Assembly (NCBI GenBank): GCA_044226485.1
Contig: JBGAGY010000004.1
Span: 1-64,000 of the forward strand
Length of the DNA: 64,000 nt
Direction: 5' to 3'
From: UBA6663 sp044226485
GTDB lineage: Bacteria; Chloroflexota; Anaerolineae; Anaerolineales; UBA6663
Positions 8,638-18,071 of the stretch are shown here, one piece after another. How positions within the stretch are numbered: position 1 is the stretch's first letter; every line of letters starts with the position of its first letter. Both the position numbers and the translations under genes were made by a program. Under the pieces are notes generated by a model that was not told where the DNA came from, searched no databases, and worked only from the letters and a program-made list of their open reading frames with translations.

Positions 8638-8692
8638 CGTCCCGATGTCATGGGACAGGTTCCCGCCTGCCAGGGAAGTTAGTCCCGGCTGG
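8638..8692 (-). promoter_or_regulatory. Element shared by both WXG100 genes (copy A)
   Basis: These 55 bases align without gaps to 25538-25592, with 39 identities by my count, and lie 55 bases before the start codon of the WXG100 gene at 8583. The ends are best conserved (CGTCCCG and GTCCCGGC). A TGGCTCT heptamer nearer the start (8611-8617) is also shared with 25512-25518. It is probably a common promoter or operator. Confidence 0.5.
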
Positions 8693-8751
8693 ACCGGGAA
8701 CGGTGATTGAGTGGCGCAAGGAGCGAAGAACTTGAAGCGTTCGCCCTCGCA

Positions 8752-11046
8752 TTACGTCGACTTAAACCGCACCTTGACCTTCACCCGTGGCCCAAGGCCG
8801 ATGACGGCGCCGTCCTTGAGCGGAGTCGGCGTTCCCTTGGCGACGACGACGCCGTCGACGAGGCTGCCGTATGTGCTGCCCTCGTCGAGCACCATCCACT
8901 GATCCTGCGCATAAACGAGGCTGAGATGCGAGCCCGAGACGCCGCTTGTCGCCTCGACGGGCAGAACGGCGTCGCAGCCGGCCTTCCGCCCGATCGTGAA
9001 CGGCGTCTTCTTGACCTCGGCCCTGAACGTCAGGGTCGAGGGCTCGAGGATCGTCAGATCGAGCACCGGTCGCTTGGTCTTCGACGAGCGGCTGATCATC
9101 GTGTGTTGACCGGCATCGGCCGCGGAGGCCAGGGACGGGCCCGTCGTGGCGTCCCGCCCGCTCGAGGCCGGTTTGCGACCCGAGGGCTTGATGGCTGTCG
9201 GCGGTTTGTTCGCGACGATCGACTCGGTCATCGCGGCGTGCACCTGGGCGCGTTCGGGCAACGCCATGTCGACAGCGCGGATCTGGGCCCGTCGTCGCGC
9301 GAACAGCCCGACGCCGGCCAGGGCGATCAGGCCGACCACAGCCAGGCAGCCGAGCAGGCCGATCACGCCGGTGACAAGCGGGTTCTGCTGAAGCCAGAAG
9401 GTCAATCGCGCCACGGCTGATGGCGCCGTGATCGTGAGCAACTGCGGAGTCGACTCGGCCATGGGCTGGCCCTGGGTGTCGACCGCCACGACGAGCACCG
9501 TGTACTCGCCCGTCGGCAACGTGTCGTACGGCACCGGCAGCACGAACGGGCCTTCGGGCCCGGCCTGCGTCGACGTGATCACCTGCGGGGGCTGGACCTT
9601 GTCATTGCGCAGCACGAGCTGCAGAGAACCCAGGTCGAACACATTGCCGACCGTCACCGTCATCCCGATCGTCGGGTCCTCGAGCGTCGGGCCATGGAGC
9701 ACCTGCGACACGACGACCGGCGGCGCCGGGTCGAAGTTGAACTCGATAGCGCCCTGCCCGTTCGGGAACGGAGTGCCGTCGGCGCTGAGCGCCGTCACAC
9801 GCAGCTCGTACGCGCGCCCTCGCTCGAGCACGCCGTCGGGCCATTGGATCAGGATCTGGTCGCTGACGGTATCCGTGATCGTCTGCGTGAAAGCGACACG
9901 CTGTGTGCCCTTGTCGACGATGCTCACGAGCAGCGCGCTGATCAGCGTCGCATTCTCGAAACGCAGATCCACGAGCATCTGACGCGCCGTCACCTCGGGC
10001 TGCACCGGGATGCTGACACGCGGCGGCGGCGGATAGTCGCGCGGCACCGTGATCGGAGTGAGCAGCGGGCCGCGCGCCACGTCGAGCTGGCTGAACGGCA
10101 CAACGAGCTCGGGCGTCTTCTCGCCCTGCAGCGGATAGATCACGAAGTCAGCCTGGAACTGATTCTTGACCACGCCGACGACGCGATCGAACGAGATGTT
10201 GAGCTGGCCGATCTCGACAGTCTGGCTCTCGACCACACCGCCGGTCGGCTCGACGATCGCGCGCAGTTCGGTGTCGCTCGCCGCGTAACCGCGGATGCCG
10301 ACGGCGTAGACCTCGATGCCTCGATCGCGCGCGGATTGGGCCAGGGCGTTGAGTTCGACGCCGCCGCACGTGTCTGTGCTGCCCGTGACGAGGAGGAGCA
10401 CCTTGCGCGCCGTGCCCGTCCAGTTCGCCAGATCGTTGATCACGTTGTTGGTGGCCTGCAGCAGGCACGACCGCGAATTGCTGACGGGGCGCAGTTTCTT
10501 CAGAGCTGTGGTGGCTTCATCGACGCTGAGCGTGTAGGGCGTCAGGCGAGCCTCGGCGTTGTTGAAGGCGAACACCGACACGTACTTGGCGCCGAACGAC
10601 TTGAGGGCCTCGGCCGCCTTTTCACGGATGAGTTCGTAGTTCTTGGCCTGGCTGAACGGCGCGAAGGTGGCGCTGTTGTCGATCAGCATGACGACGGTCA
10701 TCGCGTCGTTCACAGGGCGCGCCGACGAATCGTAAGGCACATCGTCGACGATGAGTTGAACAGGCTGGCCCGAGTCGGTCCCGCCGTCTTGCTTGGCCGT
10801 GACAGGCTGGCCCTTGGCGTCGTCAAAGACCGAGAAGCGCACACGCAGGCGCAGGCCCGGCACGATCTCGGTCGTGACCTCCTCAGGCCCTTCGACTCGA
10901 TGCACGATGAGGCGTAGCGGCCCCGTGTCGTTCTGGGCAGCCACAATCGAGATCTCGGTTGTCGGCAGCACCCAGGCCAGCGCCGACAACAGGAGGCCGA
11001 GGACCAGGCTGGCCGTGAAGCGGGCCGAAACGCGCGTTAAGGACAT
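8752..11046 (-). CDS. Exported VWA domain - TM - FHA protein (second copy)
   Basis: A 764-residue protein. ATG 11046 is preferred because it begins a clear signal peptide (hydrophobic VLGLLLSALAWVL, ending near VAAQ); an upstream ATG at 11094 adds 16 polar residues. A VWA domain follows with a nearly intact MIDAS (LIDNSATF, then LLVTGSTDTCGG). Further on are beta-sandwich-like repeats, one membrane segment (about 555-583) and a C-terminal FHA (about 680-760: FTIGRKAGCDAVL, SGSHLSL, STYGSLVDG). The layout repeats that of the 4476-6497 protein, but the sequences differ greatly, so duplication is old. It has its own promoter, divergent from the kinase at 11227. A role as an envelope-spanning phospho-reader is inferred. 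Confidence 0.85.
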   Translation of the reverse strand: MSLTRVSARFTASLVLGLLLSALAWVLPTTEISIVAAQNDTGPLRLIVHRVEGPEEVTTEIVPGLRLRVRFSVFDDAKGQPVTAKQDGGTDSGQPVQLIVDDVPYDSSARPVNDAMTVVMLIDNSATFAPFSQAKNYELIREKAAEALKSFGAKYVSVFAFNNAEARLTPYTLSVDEATTALKKLRPVSNSRSCLLQATNNVINDLANWTGTARKVLLLVTGSTDTCGGVELNALAQSARDRGIEVYAVGIRGYAASDTELRAIVEPTGGVVESQTVEIGQLNISFDRVVGVVKNQFQADFVIYPLQGEKTPELVVPFSQLDVARGPLLTPITVPRDYPPPPRVSIPVQPEVTARQMLVDLRFENATLISALLVSIVDKGTQRVAFTQTITDTVSDQILIQWPDGVLERGRAYELRVTALSADGTPFPNGQGAIEFNFDPAPPVVVSQVLHGPTLEDPTIGMTVTVGNVFDLGSLQLVLRNDKVQPPQVITSTQAGPEGPFVLPVPYDTLPTGEYTVLVVAVDTQGQPMAESTPQLLTITAPSAVARLTFWLQQNPLVTGVIGLLGCLAVVGLIALAGVGLFARRRAQIRAVDMALPERAQVHAAMTESIVANKPPTAIKPSGRKPASSGRDATTGPSLASAADAGQHTMISRSSKTKRPVLDLTILEPSTLTFRAEVKKTPFTIGRKAGCDAVLPVEATSGVSGSHLSLVYAQDQWMVLDEGSTYGSLVDGVVVAKGTPTPLKDGAVIGLGPRVKVKVRFKST

Positions 11047-11129
11047 AATGGAGTCAATCGTACTTCCGGGAAACCGAAGTGAGGCAGGCACCACACATGA
11101 TTAACGCCCATTTTACGGCGAATTGCCTC

Positions 11130-11157
11130 ATTATATGCGGGTCTGTCAGGTTCGCAA
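11130..11157 (-). promoter_or_regulatory. Promoter of the second VWA-FHA gene
   Basis: On the minus strand TTGCGA (11157-11152), a 16-base spacer and TATAAT (11135-11130) lie 84 bases before ATG 11046. The 15-mer at 11126-11140 (CCTCATTATATGCGG on plus) is repeated exactly at 6741-6755. Confidence 0.6.
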
Positions 11158-11210
11158 CGGAAGCGGCCCTTCCCCAACCGATTCCCATCTGTAGGGCCTC
11201 CAACTTGTCC

Positions 11211-11216
11211 TAAAAT
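11211..11216 (+). promoter_or_regulatory. -10 element close to the kinase start codon
   Basis: TAAAAT begins 16 bases before ATG 11227, no ribosome binding site separates them and no good -35 is seen. The transcript should have almost no leader. Confidence 0.45.
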
Positions 11217-11226
11217 ACGGACGGTT

Positions 11227-13533
11227 ATGTCACTGGAATCCGGCATCCTCCTCGGTGGTCGCTATCGAATTGAGCGCGTGCTCGGCCAGGGCGGCATGGG
11301 CGCCGTCTACCTGGCGATCGACGAGAACCTCGGCACGCATGTGGCGGTCAAGGAGAACCTTAACGCCTCGTCGGAGAGCGAACGTCAGTTCAGGCGCGAG
11401 GCCACGCTGTTGGCCACGCTGCGTCACCCCAACCTGCCGCGAGTGACCGACCACTTCATCCTCGACGGCCAGCAGTATCTTGTGATGGACTTCGTCGAGG
11501 GCGAGGATCTACGCGAGCGCCTTGCCCGCGGCGGCGAACTGCCGCTCGACGACGTCGTCCGTTGGGGTTCACAAATCTGTGACGCGCTTTCCTATCTGCA
11601 TGGGCGCACTCAACCCGTCATCCATCGCGACATCAAGCCCGGCAACATCCGCCTCGCGCCCGGCGATCAGGCCATGCTTGTCGACTTCGGCATCGCCAAA
11701 GCGACGAGCAGCGAATCGAAGACGACAACTTCCGCTATCGCGCTGACGCCCGGTTATGCTCCGCCCGAGCAGTACGGCATGGGTCGGGCCGATGGGCGCA
11801 GCGACCTGTACGCGCTGGCCGCCACGCTCTACGCCACCCTCACCGGGCGCACTCCTCCTGACAGCATGGAGCGGCTGCTCAACAACGCCGAGCTGCCGCG
11901 CCCCGAGGTCTTTCGGCCTGATCTGCCGAAGCACATCTGCGACACGCTGATGCACGGCCTCGCGCTCAAACCGGCCGAGCGCTTTGCCGACGCGCGCTCG
12001 TTCAAGGCCGCGCTGTTGGGACAGGCGCCCATTGAAGCACCGCACGACCAGCAGGCCACTGTCGTCGCAGGCGCACCAGCGCCGGCATGGGCCGGCGAGC
12101 CGACGATCGTCGCGCGTGATCCGGCGACGAAGCCCGAACCAACGACAGGTTCACGGGCAAGCGCAGCGTTGCAGTCGTCGACTCATCCGACCGATTCGGC
12201 CGCCACTCTCATGGCGCCTGAGCCGGTTCGTCCGAAGAACGCTGCGCGCCCCTTGTGGTTGATCCCGGTCGGCGTCGTGGCCGCGCTTGTGATCGTCATC
12301 GGAGGCGCCGGGCTGGTCTGGACGCTGAGCCAGAGCGGCGGCAAAGGCAACGCAGCTCTCACGCCCACTGCTCAGAACATCGCGTTCGGCGGCGACGTGA
12401 CGCCGACGCCGCTGGCCTTGAACGTGACAGCCACAGGAGCGCCCTCTCCCACGACCGCACCGCTCGCCAGCGCGACCATCGCGGCGACTGCCGCTGCGAC
12501 CGATGCGCCCACCCTGGCCCCAACCGACGCGCCGACGGTGGCCGTGGTCGCGACGGAAGCTCCTACTGCAGCGCCGTCTGGGGCGGCCGGGCCGCGGATC
12601 GCGTTCATCAGCAACCGTGACGGCCAGTACTACCAGGTTTACACGATGGCTGCCGACGGCAGCGACGTGCGCCAGGTGACGACCGACCCAACCAACAAGT
12701 GGTCGCCCGACTGGAAGCTCGGCCGACTCGGCGACCTGCCCGGCACGCAACTGGCCTGGAGTCCTGACGGCACGCGCCTGATCTACACCGCCGAGCTCGC
12801 GCCTGGCGGCCCGATCGACCTGTGGTTGATCAACGTCGACGGCACCAACCCTGTCAACCTCACCGCGCCCGATCGCGCCGGCCGGCCGAATGAAGACGAC
12901 TTCCAACCGGTCTGGTGCGAAGGCCAGACGATCTTCTTCACATCGATCCGCAATCAGTATCCGCAGATCTTCACCATCTCGGCCGACAATCGAGCCCCGC
13001 GCAACTACAGCACGACGCGCTCGAACGTGGTCGAGTACAACCCGACGTTCTTCCGGACCGATTGCCGGCGCATGCTCGTCATCTCGACACAGAACGGTCG
13101 CGGCGAGCTGTGGCGCATCTTCCCGTTCCCGGACGTCATGAAGTCGATGTGGGACAAGTTCCCGGTCCCGGGCACCTACAGCTACAGGGTGTTTCTAAGC
13201 GAGCTGCCGCAGAACAACATCATCGTCGACGCCGACGTCTCACCGGACGGCCTGTTCGTGGTCTACACGCGCCAGAGCCCGAGCGCGCTCGGCGAGAACG
13301 TCATGCTGACGACGGTCGAAGACAGCCCGTTGAAGATGACCTTCACGCAGCTGACCGACGGGCACAGCGACAGCAGCCCGCGCTGGAGCATGGACGGCAA
13401 GCAGATCGTGTTCGTCTCTCGTCGCGACGGCGGCGGCGGACAGATCTACTCCATGACGTCGCTGGGCGAGAACGAAACCAACCTCAGCGGCAATCCCGGT
13501 TGGGATGAGGTTAGCCCGATCTGGGGGCCGTGA
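11227..13533 (+). CDS. Transmembrane Ser/Thr kinase with TolB-like propeller outer domain
   Basis: A 768-residue protein. Residues 12-270 are a complete Hanks-type kinase: GQGGMG at 20-25, K42 in VAVKEN, HRDIKPGN at 133-140, DFG at 153-155 and APPEQYG in the activation segment. A Pro/Ala-rich linker leads to a membrane segment at about 341-362. The outer part is a Thr/Ala-rich stalk, then (about 458-768) a PD40/TolB-type beta-propeller seen as repeated blades (RIAFISNRDG, WSPDGTRLIY, QIVFVSRRDG). It phosphorylates Ser/Thr on cytoplasmic partners, with FHA proteins around it as likely readers, while the propeller may sense ligand or wall. It is divergent from the second VWA-FHA gene. The ATG follows a -10 box almost directly. 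Confidence 0.92.
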   Translation: MSLESGILLGGRYRIERVLGQGGMGAVYLAIDENLGTHVAVKENLNASSESERQFRREATLLATLRHPNLPRVTDHFILDGQQYLVMDFVEGEDLRERLARGGELPLDDVVRWGSQICDALSYLHGRTQPVIHRDIKPGNIRLAPGDQAMLVDFGIAKATSSESKTTTSAIALTPGYAPPEQYGMGRADGRSDLYALAATLYATLTGRTPPDSMERLLNNAELPRPEVFRPDLPKHICDTLMHGLALKPAERFADARSFKAALLGQAPIEAPHDQQATVVAGAPAPAWAGEPTIVARDPATKPEPTTGSRASAALQSSTHPTDSAATLMAPEPVRPKNAARPLWLIPVGVVAALVIVIGGAGLVWTLSQSGGKGNAALTPTAQNIAFGGDVTPTPLALNVTATGAPSPTTAPLASATIAATAAATDAPTLAPTDAPTVAVVATEAPTAAPSGAAGPRIAFISNRDGQYYQVYTMAADGSDVRQVTTDPTNKWSPDWKLGRLGDLPGTQLAWSPDGTRLIYTAELAPGGPIDLWLINVDGTNPVNLTAPDRAGRPNEDDFQPVWCEGQTIFFTSIRNQYPQIFTISADNRAPRNYSTTRSNVVEYNPTFFRTDCRRMLVISTQNGRGELWRIFPFPDVMKSMWDKFPVPGTYSYRVFLSELPQNNIIVDADVSPDGLFVVYTRQSPSALGENVMLTTVEDSPLKMTFTQLTDGHSDSSPRWSMDGKQIVFVSRRDGGGGQIYSMTSLGENETNLSGNPGWDEVSPIWGP

Positions 13534-13830
13534 CGTCTGCGTCCAAGTCGGCAAGTAAGACTTTTGCAAAAGTGACCGGGCGTCCCGAACTCGACCCCGC
13601 CACCGAATCCGCAACCTATGCACAAGTTGGCCCCCTGAACCCACCTTGCGACACCTGACCCACGGACTATGGGCGGCTCTTGTGTCGACAGGGCATAATG
13701 TGGGAGTCGGATGAGGATTTGCATCTGCCCGGCGGGGGGCTATCATGGCTTCCAGACCGGTGGGCGTTGACGATATCGAGAACTGCGGGTCACGCTATCG
13801 CGCTTCGAGCGCGTCGCGGCGAAGAGGCAC
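13534..13830. other. Intergenic region between two kinase genes
   Basis: I see no gene in these 297 bases. They contain a perfect palindrome ACTTTTGCAAAAGT at 13560-13573, near the end of the first kinase gene. A CATAAT hexamer lies about 130 bases before the second; no convincing -35 accompanies it. Confidence 0.5.
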
Positions 13831-15747
13831 ATGACCACGATCGGACGCTACGAGATTCGAGGCGAACTGGGCCGAGGCGGAATGGCCACGGTCATGCGCG
13901 CCTACGACCCGATGTTCAAGCGCGACGTGGCCGTGAAAGTGCTGCCGCGCGAGTTTCTGCATGACCCGGCCTTCCGGGCCCGCTTCGAACGCGAGGCCCA
14001 GGTGGTGGCGGCGCTCGAGCACAGCGCCATCGTTCCGGTCTACGACTACGGCGAGAACGCCGAGACCGGCCAACCCTTCATCGTCATGCGCCTGATGTCA
14101 GGTGGCACGCTGGCCGAGAAACTGCGCGGCCAGCCGATGGACCTCAACGAAGTCGCGCGCATCCTCAGCCGGTTGGCACCTGCCCTCGACTTTGCTCACG
14201 CGCGTGGCGTCGTCCACCGCGATCTCAAACCCGGCAACATCCTTTTCGACGGCGAAGGCAATCCGTACATCTCGGACTTCGGCCTGGCCAAGCTGGCCGA
14301 GTCGAACGTCAACCTGACAGGCACCGGCCTGATGGGGACGCCCGCTTACATGAGCCCCGAGCAGGCGCGCGGCGAGAAAGAGATCGACGGCCGCTCGGAC
14401 CTGTACGCGCTGGGCGCCATCGTCTATCAGATGCTGACCGGCAGGCAGCCTTACGAAGCTCCGACGCCGATCGCCGTGGTGCTCAAGCACGTCAATGAGC
14501 CGCCGCCCAGCCTGCGCGCCGTCCGCCCTGACCTGCCCGTCAATGCCGAGGCCATCATCTACAAAGCGATGGCCAAGGATCCGACAACGCGCTATCCAAC
14601 GGCCGCGAGCCTGTCGTACGATCTCTCGGCGCTCACGACCAACACGGCAGCCGCGCTCGGTTCGGCTGTGGGATCCAGTGCCTGGTCCCTGCCCTCCTCT
14701 ATGGGGGACTCGCGGACGGTGGCCGTCCCGCTCAACCCGGCCAGCTCGCCGCCCTCTTCAGGGTCCGGCTCGATCGCGCCGGCACCGCGCTCTGGGATCG
14801 CCGGTTGCTCGACGGGCCTGATCGCCGGCGTGGCCGTGGCCGGCGTGCTGGTTATCGCGGCGGCGCTGTGTATTGCCGGCGTGATCAACCTGGGCCCGTT
14901 GTCGGCCCTCGCGGGCCTGGCGACGGCCACACCCAGCGCGACCGAACCGCCGCCGACGGCACCGCCTGCGACCGAGACCACCATCCCGCCGACGCGCACA
15001 CGCCGGCCGACCCGTACGCCGCTGCCGACCCGCACGCCCGGCGCGACGTCGACGTCGGCGCCTGACGGCCAGGCGCTGGTGCGCGATGACTTCTCAAGCG
15101 ATGGCGGCGTGTGGTCGGTCGGCGATTACAGCGACAGCGCCTTCACGATCACGGGCGGCGCTTACATCGTGACGGTCAAAGACAAGAACCTGATCGCCTG
15201 GGGCAATTACGAGCCGCAGACCTACGCCAACGTCTCGATTTCGACTGAGGCGACGGACCTCAGCGACCTGCCGCAATCCTCAAAGAACTGGCCGGGTTTT
15301 GGCCTGATTTGCGGCTACGTCGACAACAACAACTTCTATTACGCCGGGGTGACCGCGGACGGCTACTACGTGGTCAACAAGTATCGGAACGGCAACACGA
15401 TCGGCCTGAGTTCGAGCGACGGCAAGTGGGCCACGACCAACGACATCGTGCCGTTCCAGAAGAGCTACAACGTCAAGCTGGTCTGCGCCGACGGTTACCT
15501 CTCGCTCTACGTCGACGACCAACGCATCGAGTACGTCGCCGATTCGGATCTGGGCGAGGGTCTGCTCGGCATCTTCGTCAACAGCTTCGACGCCGGTGGC
15601 GTCACAGTCTCCTTCGACAACGTCATCATCGAAAGCGCAAGTACCGAAAGCGAGGACACGCACCATACCGCGTCAAATCGCGGTAGCGTGATCGCCCCTC
15701 GCTCTTCGCTTTTCGCTCCTCGCTCTACTGATTCCTCACGCACCTGA
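13831..15747 (+). CDS. Transmembrane Ser/Thr kinase with LamG-like outer domain
   Basis: A 638-residue protein. Residues 7-265 are a complete Hanks kinase (GRGGMAT at 14-20, K36 in VAVKVLP, HRDLKPGN, DFGLAK, PAYMSPEQ). A Pro/Ser linker and membrane segment (about 328-352) follow, then a PT-rich stalk and a concanavalin/LamG-like jelly-roll (about 405-610, starting at DDFSSDGGVW). That fold typically binds carbohydrate, so it may sense wall or exopolysaccharide. Its kinase domain is close to that of the opposite-strand gene at 15725-17776, implying duplication. The last 25 or so residues (IAPRSSLFAPRS) are encoded by a dispersed hairpin repeat that has invaded the 3' end. The gene overlaps the converging kinase by 23 bases. 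GAGG precedes ATG 13831. Confidence 0.92.
   Translation: MTTIGRYEIRGELGRGGMATVMRAYDPMFKRDVAVKVLPREFLHDPAFRARFEREAQVVAALEHSAIVPVYDYGENAETGQPFIVMRLMSGGTLAEKLRGQPMDLNEVARILSRLAPALDFAHARGVVHRDLKPGNILFDGEGNPYISDFGLAKLAESNVNLTGTGLMGTPAYMSPEQARGEKEIDGRSDLYALGAIVYQMLTGRQPYEAPTPIAVVLKHVNEPPPSLRAVRPDLPVNAEAIIYKAMAKDPTTRYPTAASLSYDLSALTTNTAAALGSAVGSSAWSLPSSMGDSRTVAVPLNPASSPPSSGSGSIAPAPRSGIAGCSTGLIAGVAVAGVLVIAAALCIAGVINLGPLSALAGLATATPSATEPPPTAPPATETTIPPTRTRRPTRTPLPTRTPGATSTSAPDGQALVRDDFSSDGGVWSVGDYSDSAFTITGGAYIVTVKDKNLIAWGNYEPQTYANVSISTEATDLSDLPQSSKNWPGFGLICGYVDNNNFYYAGVTADGYYVVNKYRNGNTIGLSSSDGKWATTNDIVPFQKSYNVKLVCADGYLSLYVDDQRIEYVADSDLGEGLLGIFVNSFDAGGVTVSFDNVIIESASTESEDTHHTASNRGSVIAPRSSLFAPRSTDSSRT
15666..15726. 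repeat. GAGCGA-family hairpin repeat inside the 3' end of the kinase gene
   Basis: TACCGCG 15666-15672 pairs with CGCGGTA 15679-15685. The following GCGATCGCCCCTCGCT-like stretch matches 25665-25690 almost base for base. The repeat then continues as CGCTCTTCGCTTTTCGCTCC. It supplies the C-terminal residues of the kinase. Confidence 0.65.
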
Positions 15748-17776
15748 ACCCGAACGCATCCCTCGTATCCTGCGCGCCGTAGAAAAGGCGCGTGGTGACG
15801 CGCACCTGCTCGGCATCGCTATCCCAACTGCCGCCGCGCAGGACGCCACAGTCCGCTGTGTTGCACGCATCAGGCGGACCAGAGGAGTTCGGCGGTCCTT
15901 GCGGATCGACGCGCGGGCTGTTGTTGTAGTAGTTGGGATCGTAAGGATCAGCCACCCACTCCCACACGTTTCCGGCGAGGTCGTAGATACCCAGCGCTGT
16001 CGCGCCCCCCGGATAGCTCATCACCTTCGTCGTGTCGCTGATGTTGCTCGGCTTGAAGTTGAGCAGGTTCGCGGTCGGTGGCACCGTATCGGAGTTCGGC
16101 CACGGGTAAGGACTCTCGGCCGTGCGCGCGGCCATCTCCCACTCTGCTTCGGTCGGCAGGCGTCGACCCACCCATTCGCAGTAGACAGCGGCCTGATCAC
16201 GATTGACGTAGACGACCGGGTAGTCGGCGTAGGCGGGATCGTCGTAGTAGTTCACGCGCGTGAACGAGCGGAAGTTGCGCGGCGCCGTGCAGGCACCCGC
16301 ATCGACGCAGCGCGCGTACATGGCGTTCGTGACCTCATGCTGATCCATCCAATACGGGCTGAGTTCGACGGCATGCTCAGGGCCTTGATCCAACGCGGCA
16401 CTGTCGCGGCCCATGAAGCCCGTTCGCGCGCCGACGTAGACGAGGGTCATGCCGTCGGTCAGCGCCACCTCGGTCGCGCCAGGCGCTGACGGCGTGGGCG
16501 GCTCGGTGGTGGGCGCCGGCGCTGTGTCAGTCGGCAGAGCGGGAACCGGCGTCGCCGCGCCGACGGTCGGGGTCGGCTCGAGAACGGCCTGCGTGGGCAC
16601 GACCGCCGGTTCGGTCGCCGTCGCAACGACAGCCGCGAGGCTGGGAGTGATGGCAGCGACCGGCGTCGGCGTGGGTTGGTTGTTCCACAAGAAGGCGAAC
16701 AGGGCCAGGAGCCCGACGCCGCCGACCAGCACCACCGCAGCAAGCGCGGCCGGGATCAGCCACCACATTCTGCTGCGCGCCGGAACGGGCTGGACGGGCT
16801 CGAAACCGCCCGGCTTCGAACCGCCTGAGTCAGATCGAGCGGGTCCGCCGGATCCGCCGGATCCGCCGGACCCGGAGGGCAGCGCTGTCGAGACGCGCTC
16901 GGTGCGCGCGGGTTGAGACGTCGGTCCCAGTGTCTGAACCGGCTCGTAAGAAGTGGACTGCCCTGTGGTCGTCGCCGTTTCGAGGGCCGATACGAGCCGG
17001 CTGGCGGAGTCGTAGCGGGCCGACGGGGCCTTCGACATCGCCGTCGCGATGACCGAGTCGAAGCCCGGCGCCAACTCGGGCCTGGCCTGGCTGAGCTGCG
17101 GCACCGGGTCGTTGACGTGGCGCAGCGCCATGCCGATGGCGGTGTCCGCTTCATACGGCAGCTTGCCGCTGAGCGTGTGATACAGCATCGCGCCGAGCGC
17201 GTAGATGTCGCTGGCCGGGCCGACTTCCCGATCGCCGCGCGCCTGCTCTGGGCTCATGTAGGCCGGGGTGCCCATCATGCCTGTGGCGCTGAGCATGGTC
17301 GTGGCATCGGTCAACTTGGCGAGGCCAAAGTCCGCGATGTAGGCATTGTTACCGTCGTCGAAGAGGACGTTACCGGGCTTGAGATCGCGATGGACCACGC
17401 CACGGGCATGCGCTCGATCGAGCGCTGGAGCGAGCTGCCGATACAGTCGCAGAGTCTCGGCCGGAGCGAGCGGCCCGCCGTGCAGCCGGTCGGCCAGTGA
17501 GCCCCCGCTCATCAGGCGCATGACGATGTAAGGCTGTTGCGACGCCTCGTCCTCGCCGAAATCGTAAACGGGCACGATGGCCGGGTGCTCGAGCGCCGCG
17601 ATCGTCTCGGCTTCGCGCTGGAAGCGGGCGCGCAGATCGGCCTGGCTGAGCAGGTTGGCGGGCAGCACCTTGACGGCCACCTCGCGCCTGAAGTTGGGGT
17701 CGTAGGCGCGATAGACCGTAGCCATCCCGCCCTGCCCGATGAGACCTTGAAGTTGATAACGGCCGATTTGGGTCAT
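15725..17776 (-). CDS. Transmembrane Ser/Thr kinase with formylglycine-enzyme-like outer domain
   Basis: A 683-residue protein. I start it at ATG 17776; a GTG two codons upstream is possible. Residues 5-265 are a complete kinase (GQGGMAT, K in VAVKVLP, HRDLKPGN, DFGLAK, PAYMSPEQ). A Gly/Ser-rich linker, membrane segment (about 340-362) and PT-rich stalk follow. The last 240 residues are an FGE-sulfatase/SUMF1-like domain (GFMGRD, YWMDQHEVTN, RLPTEAEWEMAARTA, YDLAGNVWEWVADP, VLRGGSWDS, FGFRCVRNQ). Such domains on kinases usually act as binding modules rather than as sulfatase activators. I did not check for the active-site Cys pair of true FGE. It converges with and overlaps the neighbouring kinase gene by 23 bases. 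Its kinase domain is that gene's closest relative here. Confidence 0.92.
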   Translation of the reverse strand: MTQIGRYQLQGLIGQGGMATVYRAYDPNFRREVAVKVLPANLLSQADLRARFQREAETIAALEHPAIVPVYDFGEDEASQQPYIVMRLMSGGSLADRLHGGPLAPAETLRLYRQLAPALDRAHARGVVHRDLKPGNVLFDDGNNAYIADFGLAKLTDATTMLSATGMMGTPAYMSPEQARGDREVGPASDIYALGAMLYHTLSGKLPYEADTAIGMALRHVNDPVPQLSQARPELAPGFDSVIATAMSKAPSARYDSASRLVSALETATTTGQSTSYEPVQTLGPTSQPARTERVSTALPSGSGGSGGSGGPARSDSGGSKPGGFEPVQPVPARSRMWWLIPAALAAVVLVGGVGLLALFAFLWNNQPTPTPVAAITPSLAAVVATATEPAVVPTQAVLEPTPTVGAATPVPALPTDTAPAPTTEPPTPSAPGATEVALTDGMTLVYVGARTGFMGRDSAALDQGPEHAVELSPYWMDQHEVTNAMYARCVDAGACTAPRNFRSFTRVNYYDDPAYADYPVVYVNRDQAAVYCEWVGRRLPTEAEWEMAARTAESPYPWPNSDTVPPTANLLNFKPSNISDTTKVMSYPGGATALGIYDLAGNVWEWVADPYDPNYYNNSPRVDPQGPPNSSGPPDACNTADCGVLRGGSWDSDAEQVRVTTRLFYGAQDTRDAFGFRCVRNQ

Positions 17777-18058
17777 GATCACACCGCACTTAACGCACGC
17801 GCTCTAACCTTTGGCCTGCCAGGTCGGCGGGCTCGCGGCCACGCTGGGTCTGCGAGCCCAACCTGCCTGGGAGGGACTTGCCGTGGATGGGGCCGATCGC
17901 GCAGACGGGGCTGCCGGCACCGGCCTCTATCGACACGACGTTCTTCGCGGAGATCTGGCCCAACCGCGAAACCTGAGCAGTCCGGCCAGGCCGCCCTGAC
18001 TGACCCCTCGCGCGCGCACCAAACATGACGCGAATGGGCGGATTATACGGCTGGCTGC

Positions 18059-18064
18059 TAGAAT
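18059..18064 (+). promoter_or_regulatory. -10 element for a leaderless dehydrogenase transcript
   Basis: TAGAAT starts 13 bases before ATG 18072, with no ribosome site between them. The preceding gap (17777-18058) holds a small hairpin, GGGCTCGC 17829-17836 with GCGAGCCC 17852-17859, and no gene that I can support. Confidence 0.5.
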
Positions 18065-18071
18065 CGTGTGA

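Noticed and set aside
13560..13573. Perfect palindrome ACTTTTGCAAAAGT
   Set aside because: A 14-base palindrome alone, without a second copy or promoter overlap, is not enough to call an operator.
17811..17999. Short open frame in the gap before the dehydrogenase gene
   Set aside because: No ribosome site, no conserved features, and it ends before a leaderless -10.
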